The notes under the pieces were generated by a model that worked only from the letters and a program-made list of their open reading frames with translations, made no database searches and was not told the origin of the DNA. Shown here piece by piece: positions 17,845 through 25,954 of a DNA stretch of 64,000 bases. The DNA is from Hymenobacter chitinivorans DSM 11115 (lineage in GTDB: Bacteria; Bacteroidota; Bacteroidia; Cytophagales; Hymenobacteraceae): the NCBI RefSeq assembly GCF_002797555.1, contig NZ_PGFA01000001.1, forward strand, positions 1,798,001 through 1,862,000, read 5' to 3'. How positions within the stretch are numbered: position 1 is the first letter of the stretch; each line of letters begins with the position of its first letter. Both the position numbers and the translations under genes were made by a program.

Positions 17845-17919
17845 TCGTCGTGCTTGGTGAGGGGCAAAACCAGCGTCAAATCAGATGCCTCGAGTCGCTG
17901 GATTCCGGAACGTTCTGAC

Positions 17920-18759
17920 TTAAGCAGTTTCCGGCTCGGCGTTTAGCTGGGCGGCTTCCCAACCCACCAGCGCCGCCTTGCGCGAGGCTCCCCAGCGGTA
18001 CTGGCCCAGCTCCCCGCCCTGCCGAATCACGCGGTGGCAGGGAATCAGGTAGCCCACCGGATTGGCCCCAATAGCCGTGCCCACGGCCCGCACGGCGGCT
18101 TCGTGCCCGGCGGCGGTAGCCAAGCCAGCGTAGGTCGTGAGGCGGCCCTCCGGAATCCGCAGCAAAGACTCCCACACTTTGAGCTGGAAATCAGTGCCTT
18201 TTAGGTGCAAGTGCAGCCGGTCGGCGGGGCCAAACTCGCGGGCGAAGAAGCGGGCTACCTGGGCGTGTTCCGGTGTTGCGTGTTCCAGCAGCGTGGCCTG
18301 AGGCCATTCCTGGCGCAGTTCGGCCAGGGCCAGTTCGGCATCATCGGCGAAGTGCAGGCGGCAGATACCTTTCGGGGTGGAGGCTACCAGGTACGAGCCA
18401 AACCGGCCTTCCCCGAAGCTGTAGCGGATGGTTAGGGCAGCGCCGCCCTGGCGGTACTCGCCGGGCGTCATAGCCTCCAGGGTCACGAATAGGTCGTGGA
18501 GGCGGCCCGAGCCCGACAGGCCAGTTTCGTACGAGGCCTCGGCTACCGACCGTTGTTGCTGGAGCAGGCTTTTGGCGTGCTCCACGCTGAGATACTGCAG
18601 AAACTTCTTCGGGCTCACGCCGGCCCACTGCTGAAACTTGCGCTGAAAGTGAAACGGACTCCAGTGGGCCTGCGCGGCAATTTGCTCCAGCGTGGGCTGG
18701 GCGCGGAAGTTAGCCCGGATGTAGTCGATGGCGGCGGCAATGCGTTGGTAGTCAGTCAT
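17920..18759 (-). CDS. AraC-type HTH fused to methylated-DNA-cysteine methyltransferase (Ada-like, no N-terminal Ada domain)
   Basis: 279 residues. Residues 1-105 form an AraC helix-turn-helix (LEQIAAQAHWSPFHFQRKFQ). Residues 115-275 form an Ogt/MGMT domain with the active-site motif PCHRV (Cys about 241) and the GxxVAYxxL-like neighbour RLTTYAGLA. It removes alkyl groups from O6-alkylguanine and may also sense damage as a regulator. Unlike E. coli Ada it lacks the Zn-binding phosphotriester-repair domain. I start at ATG 18759. Confidence 0.88.
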   Translation of the reverse strand: MTDYQRIAAAIDYIRANFRAQPTLEQIAAQAHWSPFHFQRKFQQWAGVSPKKFLQYLSVEHAKSLLQQQRSVAEASYETGLSGSGRLHDLFVTLEAMTPGEYRQGGAALTIRYSFGEGRFGSYLVASTPKGICRLHFADDAELALAELRQEWPQATLLEHATPEHAQVARFFAREFGPADRLHLHLKGTDFQLKVWESLLRIPEGRLTTYAGLATAAGHEAAVRAVGTAIGANPVGYLIPCHRVIRQGGELGQYRWGASRKAALVGWEAAQLNAEPETA

Positions 18760-18897
18760 GGCGAAAAGCAGAATACAGGCCAAAGCTACGGCCTAGGCCG
18801 CCCGGCCGAAACCCGATTCTTGCGCACTTGGCCCCACGTAAAAAGCAACAGCCGCTACCCGGCAGGATAACGGCTTGGCTAATCTACCACCGCAAGC

Positions 18898-19542
18898 TTA
18901 CTGCACGGCCGGCCCAGCTTCGTTGACGACGCTTACGAGGCGAAAAGTCAGGCTCTTGTCGGGCAGCAAGTAGCGGATGGTGCGGGTGCCGCCGCTGGGG
19001 CAGCAGTTGGCGTCGGTTTCCTGGTAGATAGGGAAGGAGCGCACCACTTCCTTGCCCTGGAGGCGAAACTTGTCCTGGCCCTGGTAGCCGCGGGCGGCCG
19101 GGCCGCTGAGCTTGGGTAGGCTCATCCGCTCCCAGTCCTTGCCCCCAAACCAGTAGCCGCGCACCTCCCCGTAGGAGCCGCTGCCGGCCCCTTCCACGAA
19201 TACGAGCAGCTCGGAGCCCGGCCCCGAAGTCAGTTTCACCAGCTGGGCGTCTTTCACTTCGCCCAGAATCGAGTCCTGAGCCGTGGTGAGCTCCTGCCCA
19301 TCCTGCTCGGCCCGCACCAAAATCTGCCGCTGCCCCAGCGGCCCGGCGGAGCTTACCACGAAGGTGTAGGGCGCCGCCGTCAGGGTTTTGGTGAAGCCCG
19401 GCGCGGGCGCCGCAGCGGCTTCGGGCGCGGCCGAAGTGGTCGGGTTGGGCTGGCCGGTGGTGGTTTCGCGGGCACTGTCGCAGCCGGTGGCGGCCGTGGC
19501 TAGCACAGCCGCCGTCAGCAGCAGGCGGGAAGAGGTAGGCAT
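18898..19542 (-). CDS. Lipoprotein of unknown function
   Basis: 214 residues with a signal peptide ending in lipobox ATGC (MPTSSRLLLTAAVLATAATG then Cys), followed by a Thr/Ala/Pro-rich tether. The globular part ends with an unusual CCPSGGTRTIRYLL segment. I use ATG 19542. No family recognised; single gene between the Ogt-like and DUF427 genes. Confidence 0.6.
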   Translation of the reverse strand: MPTSSRLLLTAAVLATAATGCDSARETTTGQPNPTTSAAPEAAAAPAPGFTKTLTAAPYTFVVSSAGPLGQRQILVRAEQDGQELTTAQDSILGEVKDAQLVKLTSGPGSELLVFVEGAGSGSYGEVRGYWFGGKDWERMSLPKLSGPAARGYQGQDKFRLQGKEVVRSFPIYQETDANCCPSGGTRTIRYLLPDKSLTFRLVSVVNEAGPAVQ

Positions 19543-19612
19543 ACAAAAACGAAATAGGGGATATGGCTGCCTATACGGCAAGCCGGGCCGTGAAGATAGG
19601 CCCGGGCCCCGC

Positions 19613-19894
19613 TTATTCCACTACTTTCACGCCCTTCCAGAAAGCCACCCGGTTCTTGATTTGCCGGGCAGCATCCTTGGGCTCGGGATAGTACCAGGCC
19701 GCGTCCTTGTTGAGCTCCCCGTTTACGCGCAGGGAGTAGTAGCTGGCCCGGCCCTTCCAGGGGCAGCTGGTTTGGGCAATGCTGTCCTCAAAATACTCCC
19801 GCTTAATGGCGTCGGCGGGGAAATAATGGTTATTTTCGACTACCACGGTGTCGTTGCTTTCGGCAATGACGGTATCGTTCCAAATGGCTTTCAT
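19613..19894 (-). CDS. DUF427 domain protein
   Basis: 93 residues covering a whole DUF427 domain: NHYFPADAIKREYF and the hallmark TSCPWKGRASYYSL, followed by AAWYYPEP. This small beta-rich family is widespread, with no firmly established reaction. Length is as expected for the single-domain form. Confidence 0.85.
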   Translation of the reverse strand: MKAIWNDTVIAESNDTVVVENNHYFPADAIKREYFEDSIAQTSCPWKGRASYYSLRVNGELNKDAAWYYPEPKDAARQIKNRVAFWKGVKVVE

Positions 19895-20114
19895 GGTGGT
19901 GTGGTTGGAGTGATGTAGAAATCAAGAAGCTGGTAGCCTGCATCTGGTGTCCGGTTGGGGCGGGACCTTAGTACGCCGGCACGAGTCGTAACAACGATTA
20001 TCGTGCGGCGGCTCTCAGGTCCTTGGCACTGCTTAGGACGACAGACGGGGCTAAAACCTCGGTACTGAACATTGCCGCCCGCCGCTTTGTTATCAAACCT
20101 CAACTCCCAGAATT

Positions 20115-21218
20115 ATGTCCGCAGGTTTTCGTTTCCGGGATTTCGTGCCCGAAGAGTCGTCCGAGAAAGGCTTCGAGACACTGTTTAAGCTATTCATGCA
20201 ACTGGTGACCATCACGTCGGGCGACGTGGCCGAGGCCTTGTCGTGGCTCAATGAGCTCGACAAGCAGTACGGCCTGACCGACAACGACTACGGGATGGGC
20301 AACTTCATTGAGGACCTGAAGAAAAAGGGCTACATCGATGAGAACGAGCAGGAGAAGGGCGCTTTTAAGATTACGTCCAAAACCGAGCAGGGCATCCGTA
20401 AGAGCGCCCTGGAGGAAATCTTCGGCAAGCTCAAAAAAGGCAACTCCGGCAACCACCGCACGCCCCAGACCGGGCAGGGCGACGAGCTGAGCACCGACAT
20501 CCGCGACTTCCGCTTTGGCGACTCCCTGGAGCAGATTTCGATGACCGAAAGCATCCGCAACGCCCAGCTCAACCACGGCCTCACCGACGAGTTTATGCTG
20601 GCCGAGGGTGACCTGGAAGTGCGCGAAACCGAGCACAAAACCCAGACCAGCACGGTGTTGATGATTGACATCTCGCACTCGATGATTCTCTACGGGGAGG
20701 ACCGCATCACGCCGGCCAAGAAGGTGGCCATGGCCCTGGCTGAGCTCGTCAAGCAGAAATATCCCAAGGACTTCCTCGACGTCATCGTGTTTGGCAACGA
20801 CGCCTGGCCCATCACCATCAAGGATTTGCCCTACCTGGAAGTCGGCCCCTACCACACCAATACGGTGGCCGGCCTGGAGCTGGCCCTGGACCTGCTGCGC
20901 AAGCGCAAAACGGCCAACAAGCAGATTTTCATGATAACCGACGGCAAGCCCACCTGCCTGAAGGAAGGCAACGGCTACTACAAAAACAGCTTCGGCCTGG
21001 ACCGCAAAGTCGTCAACAAGACCCTGAACCTGGCCGCCGCCGCCCGCCGCCTCAAGGTGCCCATCACCACCTTCATGATTGCCTCCGACCCGTACCTGCA
21101 GCAGTTCGTGGAAGAATTCACCCAGGTAAACCAGGGCAAAGCCTATTACAGCAGCCTCAAAGGCCTGGGCCACCTGGTGTTTGAGGACTACAAGCGCAAC
21201 CGCCGTAAAACGCTGTAG
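20115..21218 (+). CDS. VWA-domain protein, likely partner of the MoxR-like ATPase
   Basis: 367 residues. The N-terminal 150 are helical; a von Willebrand A domain follows with a MIDAS motif (DISHS, about 185-189) and a later ITDGKP metal-loop segment. Such proteins work with MoxR/ChlI-type AAA ATPases in metal insertion or protein remodelling. The matching ATPase gene is at 25955-27475, in the same direction but 4.7 kb away, past an export operon in the opposite direction. The same REP-like element follows both genes. Confidence 0.8.
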   Translation: MSAGFRFRDFVPEESSEKGFETLFKLFMQLVTITSGDVAEALSWLNELDKQYGLTDNDYGMGNFIEDLKKKGYIDENEQEKGAFKITSKTEQGIRKSALEEIFGKLKKGNSGNHRTPQTGQGDELSTDIRDFRFGDSLEQISMTESIRNAQLNHGLTDEFMLAEGDLEVRETEHKTQTSTVLMIDISHSMILYGEDRITPAKKVAMALAELVKQKYPKDFLDVIVFGNDAWPITIKDLPYLEVGPYHTNTVAGLELALDLLRKRKTANKQIFMITDGKPTCLKEGNGYYKNSFGLDRKVVNKTLNLAAAARRLKVPITTFMIASDPYLQQFVEEFTQVNQGKAYYSSLKGLGHLVFEDYKRNRRKTL

Positions 21219-21239
21219 ACAAAGTGTTTTTGAATGTAA

Positions 21240-21274
21240 AAAAAGGCCGTGCTGCTCAGCAGCACGGCCTTTTT
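21240..21274. terminator. Terminator after the VWA gene
   Basis: AAAAAGGCCGTGCTG-CTCAG-CAGCACGGCCTTTTT: perfect 15-base arms with a T-run. Confidence 0.9.
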
Positions 21275-21275
21275 A

Positions 21276-21359
21276 TGTAGCGCGAACTGTGTAGTTCGCG
21301 TGCCAGAACGACCATCGTTGAAACGGTGCGGGGCACGCGAACTACACAGTTAGCGCTAC
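21276..21359. repeat. REP-like palindromic element, copy 1
   Basis: Outer arms (from 21277 and to 21359, about 28 bases) pair with one mismatch. Each arm itself holds the hairpin CGCGAACT-nnnn-AGTTCGCG. The central loop (21305-21331) reads like the reverse complement of the loop in copy 2 at 27479-27568, so the copies are inverted. Its right end supplies the TolC stop codon (21356-21358). Confidence 0.85.
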
Positions 21360-22897
21360 TGCGCGCCCAGCGTGCGGGTGCCGGCGTAGTAGTAAAGCTC
21401 GGCCCGGGTTTTCTCGTAGCCGGCCCGCAGGCTTTCCTGCTTGACGCGCAGCTCGATGAGCTTGGATTCGCGGGCGTTGATGAGGAAAATCGTGCTTTCG
21501 CCCAGCTCAAACTTCTGCAGCTCGGCCTGCAGCAGGGCGCGTTGATTGGCAATGGTCTGCTCCTGCAGGGCCAGCTGCCGCTCGTAGGCCCGCAGCGTAT
21601 TATACACGGCCTGCACCTGGTTGACGATGGTGCGCCGGCTCTGCTGCTGCTCCAGGGTGGCGTCCTGCACTTTCAGGCGGGCTTGCTGGAGCTTGCCGCG
21701 CTCCTGCCGCAGAAACAGCGGGAAGGCAAAGTCCACGCCCAGCTTGTAGTTGTCCCGGCCAAAGTCGTAGTAGGCGGGCACTTCGGGGCGGTAGAAGTCG
21801 CCGCGGCTGAGCAGGGTGCCGCTCACGCTGAGCTTGGGCTTGAGCAGCTCCCGGCGGTAGCGCTCCTCCACGCCCAGCTGCCGGATTTTGGCGTCGAGCT
21901 TGAGCAGGGTGGGGTGGGACGCGGCGGCCTGGCTTTGCAGCTGTCTAAACTGGGTTGTATCCACCCGCACCAGCGTGGGGCGCTGGGGCAGGGCGTAGGC
22001 GGGCAGCTCCACGGGCTGGGCATCCTTGTTCCACAGGTGATTGGAGAGTAGCAGGCGGGCGTTTTGCAGCTCCACACGCAGCTGCTCGGCCTGCAGCTGG
22101 CGGTCCTGCACCGTAATACGGGCCTCCACCGAGTCGATGGGGGCTTGGTCGCCGAGCCGGGCGCGGCGGCTGGTGGCCCGGAAGCGGGTATCGGCCAGGG
22201 CCACGCCTTCCTGCACCAGGGCGGCCTGCTGGGCGGCGTAGTACCAGTTCCAGTAGTCTTTCACGGCCTGCAGCCACACCTCGTTGATCTGCTTGACCTG
22301 GTCGGCTTCGGCGGCGGCCACCATAATGCGGGCCTGGCGCAGGGTGCTGCGGCGCGCGTCGATGAGCAGACCCTGGCCCAGGGGCACGGAAAGGCCCACG
22401 CCCGCCAGCCCGTCGGCCGGGGTGCGGTACTCGGGGTTGACGTAGGTGCCCACCATCCGGTCGTAGCCGGCCTTCAGCTCGATGCCGCCGGGCCAGATGG
22501 GTACCTTCAGCTCGTTGGCCCACTTGTTATAGTAGTCGGTGCCGCCGAAGAGCTTCCGGTCGAAGCCCGAGCCCAGCTTGGGGTCGAAGCCGCCGCGGGC
22601 CGCCAGCACCTGAGCCTGGGCGTCGGCGCTGAGCAAAGCGGCCTGCTTCACCAGCGGGTGGTTGGCAAAGACCAGATCGGCCAGATCCTGCAGGGAAAAT
22701 ACCCGGGCCGTATCGGCAACAGGCTGGTCGGCGGCCAGCTGCCGGGTCTGAACCGGCGCCGCATCCAGGCCGGCTTCACGCTGGGGCAGGCGGACGGTTT
22801 GGGCGGAGGCCACGTTGGGCAGGCCCAGCAGCAGGCCCAGCAGCAGCCCGCCCAACGTCTGACGCAGGCGGGCGGCAAAGGAGAATACCGTCGTCAT
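21356..22897 (-). CDS. TolC-family outer membrane efflux protein
   Basis: 513 residues with a signal peptide (LLLGLLLGLPNVASA) and two repeated long coiled-coil halves typical of TolC outer membrane channels (for example IDSVEARITVQDRQLQAEQL and LKVQDATLEQQQSRR). It would form a trimeric duct through the outer membrane. Last gene of the operon TMD-HlyD-TolC, 3 bases after the HlyD stop. Its stop codon lies inside the REP-like element. Confidence 0.85.
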   Translation of the reverse strand: MTTVFSFAARLRQTLGGLLLGLLLGLPNVASAQTVRLPQREAGLDAAPVQTRQLAADQPVADTARVFSLQDLADLVFANHPLVKQAALLSADAQAQVLAARGGFDPKLGSGFDRKLFGGTDYYNKWANELKVPIWPGGIELKAGYDRMVGTYVNPEYRTPADGLAGVGLSVPLGQGLLIDARRSTLRQARIMVAAAEADQVKQINEVWLQAVKDYWNWYYAAQQAALVQEGVALADTRFRATSRRARLGDQAPIDSVEARITVQDRQLQAEQLRVELQNARLLLSNHLWNKDAQPVELPAYALPQRPTLVRVDTTQFRQLQSQAAASHPTLLKLDAKIRQLGVEERYRRELLKPKLSVSGTLLSRGDFYRPEVPAYYDFGRDNYKLGVDFAFPLFLRQERGKLQQARLKVQDATLEQQQSRRTIVNQVQAVYNTLRAYERQLALQEQTIANQRALLQAELQKFELGESTIFLINARESKLIELRVKQESLRAGYEKTRAELYYYAGTRTLGAQ

Positions 22898-22900
22898 GGC

Positions 22901-24277
22901 CTACTTCTTCTTGTCGTCCTGGCCCTTAATGGGCGCCTCATCCGGGGCGGCCTGCAGGCTGGGCGGGAAGCCGTTGAGCTGCCGCCAGATTTCGTACCAC
23001 ACCGGCACCGAGTCCAGAATCACCCAGCCGTAGACGCCCGAGCCCAGGCGCAATTGGGCGGGCCAGGTCGGGTCCTGCTCGTTGTGGCGGGCGGGGCGCA
23101 CCAGCAGGCGGTACTTGCCGTTGGTGGTGCTCACCACATCGATGACCGTGACGGTGCCGCCAAACGTGCCCACGGCCGCCGAGGGCCAGCCCGAAAACTG
23201 GATGGCGGGCCAGCCGTCGAACTGCAGGCGCACGGGGCGGCCCCGCTGAATCAGGGGCACGTCCATGGCCCGCACGTACATTTCCACGGCCAGCACGGGC
23301 GCGTCGGGCTGCAGCGTGGCAATGGATTCACCTTCCTTGATGGTCTCGCCGATGCCCGCCTTGAGGGTGCGCACCACGTAGCCCGTTTGCGGGGCCCGCA
23401 CCACATACAGGCCGCGGCGCACCTCCACGTTGCTGATCTTGTTGCGCAAGGCGGCCACCTCGCCTTCCGACGACGAGCGGCTCGACACGGCCGAGCTGCG
23501 GTCCGACAGCGTCTTGGCCAAATCCTGCTCGTACTTGGCCCGCAGGTTGCTCAGCTCAATGCGGGCATTGGCCAGGGACTGCTGGGCGTTGAGCAGCTTG
23601 TTGCGCTGGGCCGTCACCTTGGCCTGGTCTTCCTGGAGCTTGAGCCGGCGGGTTTCGATGTCGGTCAGCGAGAACAGGCCGTTTTTGTAGCCTTCCTCGT
23701 AGCGGGCCAGGCGGGACTGGGCCACCTGAAATGAGTTGCGCACGGCTACCAGGTCGGCCGAGTCGATGCGGACCGTGTTGCGGGCCTGGGTTACCCGGTT
23801 GCGGGCCGCGTCGAGCTGCACGTTCAGCGTGAGGCGCAGGGCCTCAATCTGCTGGTCGGTGGCCTGAATCTTGGCCGCGTTGGCCGCCACGTTGCCCTGC
23901 TTGGCCGCCAGCTGCTCGCGCAGCCGCTCGGGCAGGTTGGGGTCGAAGTACTCGTCCTTGATTTCGGAAATGGTCAGCAGCGTGTCGCCCTTTTGCACCA
24001 GCTGGCCCTCGCGCACGGCCCAGTGCTCAATGCGGCCCGCAATGGCGTTCTGCACCGTCTGGGGGCGGTCCTGGGGGCTGAGCGTGGTCAGGGAACCGGT
24101 GCCCTCAATGGTCTGGCGCCAGGGCAAAAACAGGAGTATGACGAAGATCAGGCCCACGGCCGTGAGCACCCGGCCCAGCAGCCGGGCCCCCTTGGGCTCG
24201 AGCAGCTCCTGGCGCGAGCGGTCCAGGTCCTCGTGCCACACCGATTCGTCGACGCCCTGGTTGGATAAGTTAAGCAT
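22901..24277 (-). CDS. HlyD-family membrane fusion protein
   Basis: 458 residues: a cytoplasmic N-terminus, one transmembrane anchor (about 35-52), a biotinyl-lipoyl-like first half (GRIEHWAVREGQLVQKGDTL), a long coiled coil (about 125-285), the second lipoyl half (APQTGYVVRTL) and a beta-barrel region. It bridges the inner-membrane exporter and TolC. The ATG overlaps the TMD gene's stop by 8 bases, showing tight operon coupling. Confidence 0.88.
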   Translation of the reverse strand: MLNLSNQGVDESVWHEDLDRSRQELLEPKGARLLGRVLTAVGLIFVILLFLPWRQTIEGTGSLTTLSPQDRPQTVQNAIAGRIEHWAVREGQLVQKGDTLLTISEIKDEYFDPNLPERLREQLAAKQGNVAANAAKIQATDQQIEALRLTLNVQLDAARNRVTQARNTVRIDSADLVAVRNSFQVAQSRLARYEEGYKNGLFSLTDIETRRLKLQEDQAKVTAQRNKLLNAQQSLANARIELSNLRAKYEQDLAKTLSDRSSAVSSRSSSEGEVAALRNKISNVEVRRGLYVVRAPQTGYVVRTLKAGIGETIKEGESIATLQPDAPVLAVEMYVRAMDVPLIQRGRPVRLQFDGWPAIQFSGWPSAAVGTFGGTVTVIDVVSTTNGKYRLLVRPARHNEQDPTWPAQLRLGSGVYGWVILDSVPVWYEIWRQLNGFPPSLQAAPDEAPIKGQDDKKK

Positions 24278-25286
24278 GGCTGGCGGCGGTTTGAGCGTTT
24301 TCCACGAGGGGCAGGTCAGTCACGGCGGCCAGCTTCTCCACCCCGGTCAGCATATCGAATACGGTGGCCAGACCGGTCATCAGCTTCTCAATCGAGCTGC
24401 TGATCTGCACAATCAGCACTTCGGCGGCCACAAACTGGCCCAGCGTCATCTGCCGCGACACCACGAACAGGGTGCCGGCAATCAGCAGGCCGCCGGTGAG
24501 TAGGGTGCGCAGGGCAATGCCCCAGCCGTAGTAGTTTTTGAGCACCCGGAAGTGGCTGTTGCGGGCCCGCAGGTACTGGGCCGTCAGCTCGTCGGTGCGG
24601 TCCAGGGCCTGCTGCTGGGCGGTGGGGTTGTGGCGAAACTCCGGTAGCGTACCGGCTACCCGTTCCAGCCACCCTACGGCCGCGTACTTGTAAGCCGATT
24701 CCTCGATGCTGGTGCGCAGGGCCCGGCGGTAGTTTAAAAAGAACACCAAGGCCAGCAATACCAGGATAGTCAGGCCCAGCCCCACGAAGACGGGGTGGTA
24801 AAACGACAGCACGATGACGCCGAACAGAATCTGGATGCCGGCAAACATCAAATCAATCAGCAGCTTGGTCAGCCCTTTTTGCACCGTCAGAATGTCGAAG
24901 AAGCGGTTGACCAGCTCCGGCGGATTTTCGCCTTCCAGGGCCTTGGGGTCGATGCGGGGCAGGCGGTAGGCGTACTCGATGGCAGCCTTGGCAAACAGGC
25001 GCTGCTCCATGGCTTCCACCAGCGTAAACTGCCCAATGAGCAGCAAGCCGGCCAGCAGCACGCCCACTACGACCACCCCAATCAGGATGTAGGTGGAGCT
25101 GAACACGGCCCCGGTCGACACCAGGTTGAACACGGCCTGGGTGCCCAGCGGCAGCGTCAGGCTAATCAGGCCGGTGGCAATGGCGTAAAAAAGAATGTAG
25201 CGGATGGAGCGGCGCTCGGGGTCGAGCATGCGGGTAAGCCGCTGCCAGGGAGTAGGCGGGGGCAACGCCAGTTGTTTGGTGGCCAT
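24270..25286 (-). CDS. ABC exporter transmembrane domain protein lacking a nucleotide-binding domain
   Basis: 338 residues matching only the ABC_membrane part of a type-1 exporter: six hydrophobic helices from RSIRYILFYAIATGLISLTL to the ISSSIEKLMTGLATVFDML region that normally leads into the ATPase domain. The protein then ends after about 30 residues. No Walker A, LSGGQ or Walker B motif follows here or nearby. With HlyD and TolC it forms an export operon. An ATPase may be supplied from elsewhere. Start at ATG 25286. Confidence 0.8.
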   Translation of the reverse strand: MATKQLALPPPTPWQRLTRMLDPERRSIRYILFYAIATGLISLTLPLGTQAVFNLVSTGAVFSSTYILIGVVVVGVLLAGLLLIGQFTLVEAMEQRLFAKAAIEYAYRLPRIDPKALEGENPPELVNRFFDILTVQKGLTKLLIDLMFAGIQILFGVIVLSFYHPVFVGLGLTILVLLALVFFLNYRRALRTSIEESAYKYAAVGWLERVAGTLPEFRHNPTAQQQALDRTDELTAQYLRARNSHFRVLKNYYGWGIALRTLLTGGLLIAGTLFVVSRQMTLGQFVAAEVLIVQISSSIEKLMTGLATVFDMLTGVEKLAAVTDLPLVENAQTAASHA

Positions 25287-25503
25287 AACAGCAAAGGGTG
25301 TACGCCGGTAGGGTGAGGGCCGGCGCCGTGGGTTAAGCACGGCCGGCAGTTCGGCTACGCGGCGTGTGTGGTGGGAAGCTCAGCGGGGCAGAAAGCCGCT
25401 GAAGGGTGGGCAGGGTAAGCCAAGAGCGACTTGGCCGGCTGCTCGCGGTGGCCGATTACCAACTGCCAGCAGCCTACAGAGCGAATGAGGTCCTATTCTG
25501 CTG

Positions 25504-25511
25504 CAAAACTA
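25504..25511 (-). promoter_or_regulatory. -7 box TAGTTTTG for the export operon
   Basis: Bases 25511-25504 on the minus strand match TAnnTTTG. Transcription from here would give an untranslated leader of about 210 bases before ATG 25286. No good -33 element was seen. Confidence 0.35.
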
Positions 25512-25607
25512 TAGTCGAATAAGAAGCGCCTACTTAAAATAGGATTAAATCGTACTGAAGCGTGATATTTTTAATTCGGCTTTAATAAGAGCCCTGGCTT
25601 TTTCCAT

Positions 25608-25791
25608 CTGTCATCCTTCATCTGGCGTACGCAGTGGCGTGAAGGACCTTCCTGGCCTTAGTGACAAACGTTGTTCAATGTGCAAAGCCCGTTTACCATG
25701 CGGTAGTAAGGGCATTGGCACGTTGGTACAAACTTCGGCGGGGTAGGCGAGGAAGGTCCTTCACGCCACTGCGTTGCGCTCAGGATGACAG
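25608..25791. repeat. MITE-like element, copy B
   Basis: Ends CTGTCATCC and GGATGACAG. A perfect 24-base subterminal inverted repeat (25630-25653 with 25750-25773) contains GAAGGACCTTCCT. The centre resembles copy A (CAATGTGCAAAGCCC with GGGCATTGGCACGTTG). It sits in the 668-base gap between the export operon and the MoxR-like gene; apart from it and the operon promoter I see nothing in that gap. Confidence 0.8.
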
Positions 25792-25954
25792 ACGCGGGCA
25801 GGTAAACGCTTTCAACCCCCACACGATTTTTACCCGGGCCGCCGCCCGCAGCCGAACCAACGACCCCCTTGGGTAGTTGTACCATTTGATTGCCCGGCTT
25901 AAGCGCCAACCGCCCCGGTTTTGCGTAAGTCCGGCCTACTCCCTATCCCCCGAT

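Noticed and set aside
24270..25286. Frameshift hiding an ATPase domain after the ABC membrane domain
   Set aside because: The next 1.4 kb is fully occupied by an intact HlyD gene overlapping the stop by 8 bases; no ATPase motifs in any frame.
25658..25909. Short frames on both strands in the 25.6-25.9 kb spacer
   Set aside because: They lie within MITE-like copy B and show no protein-like composition.
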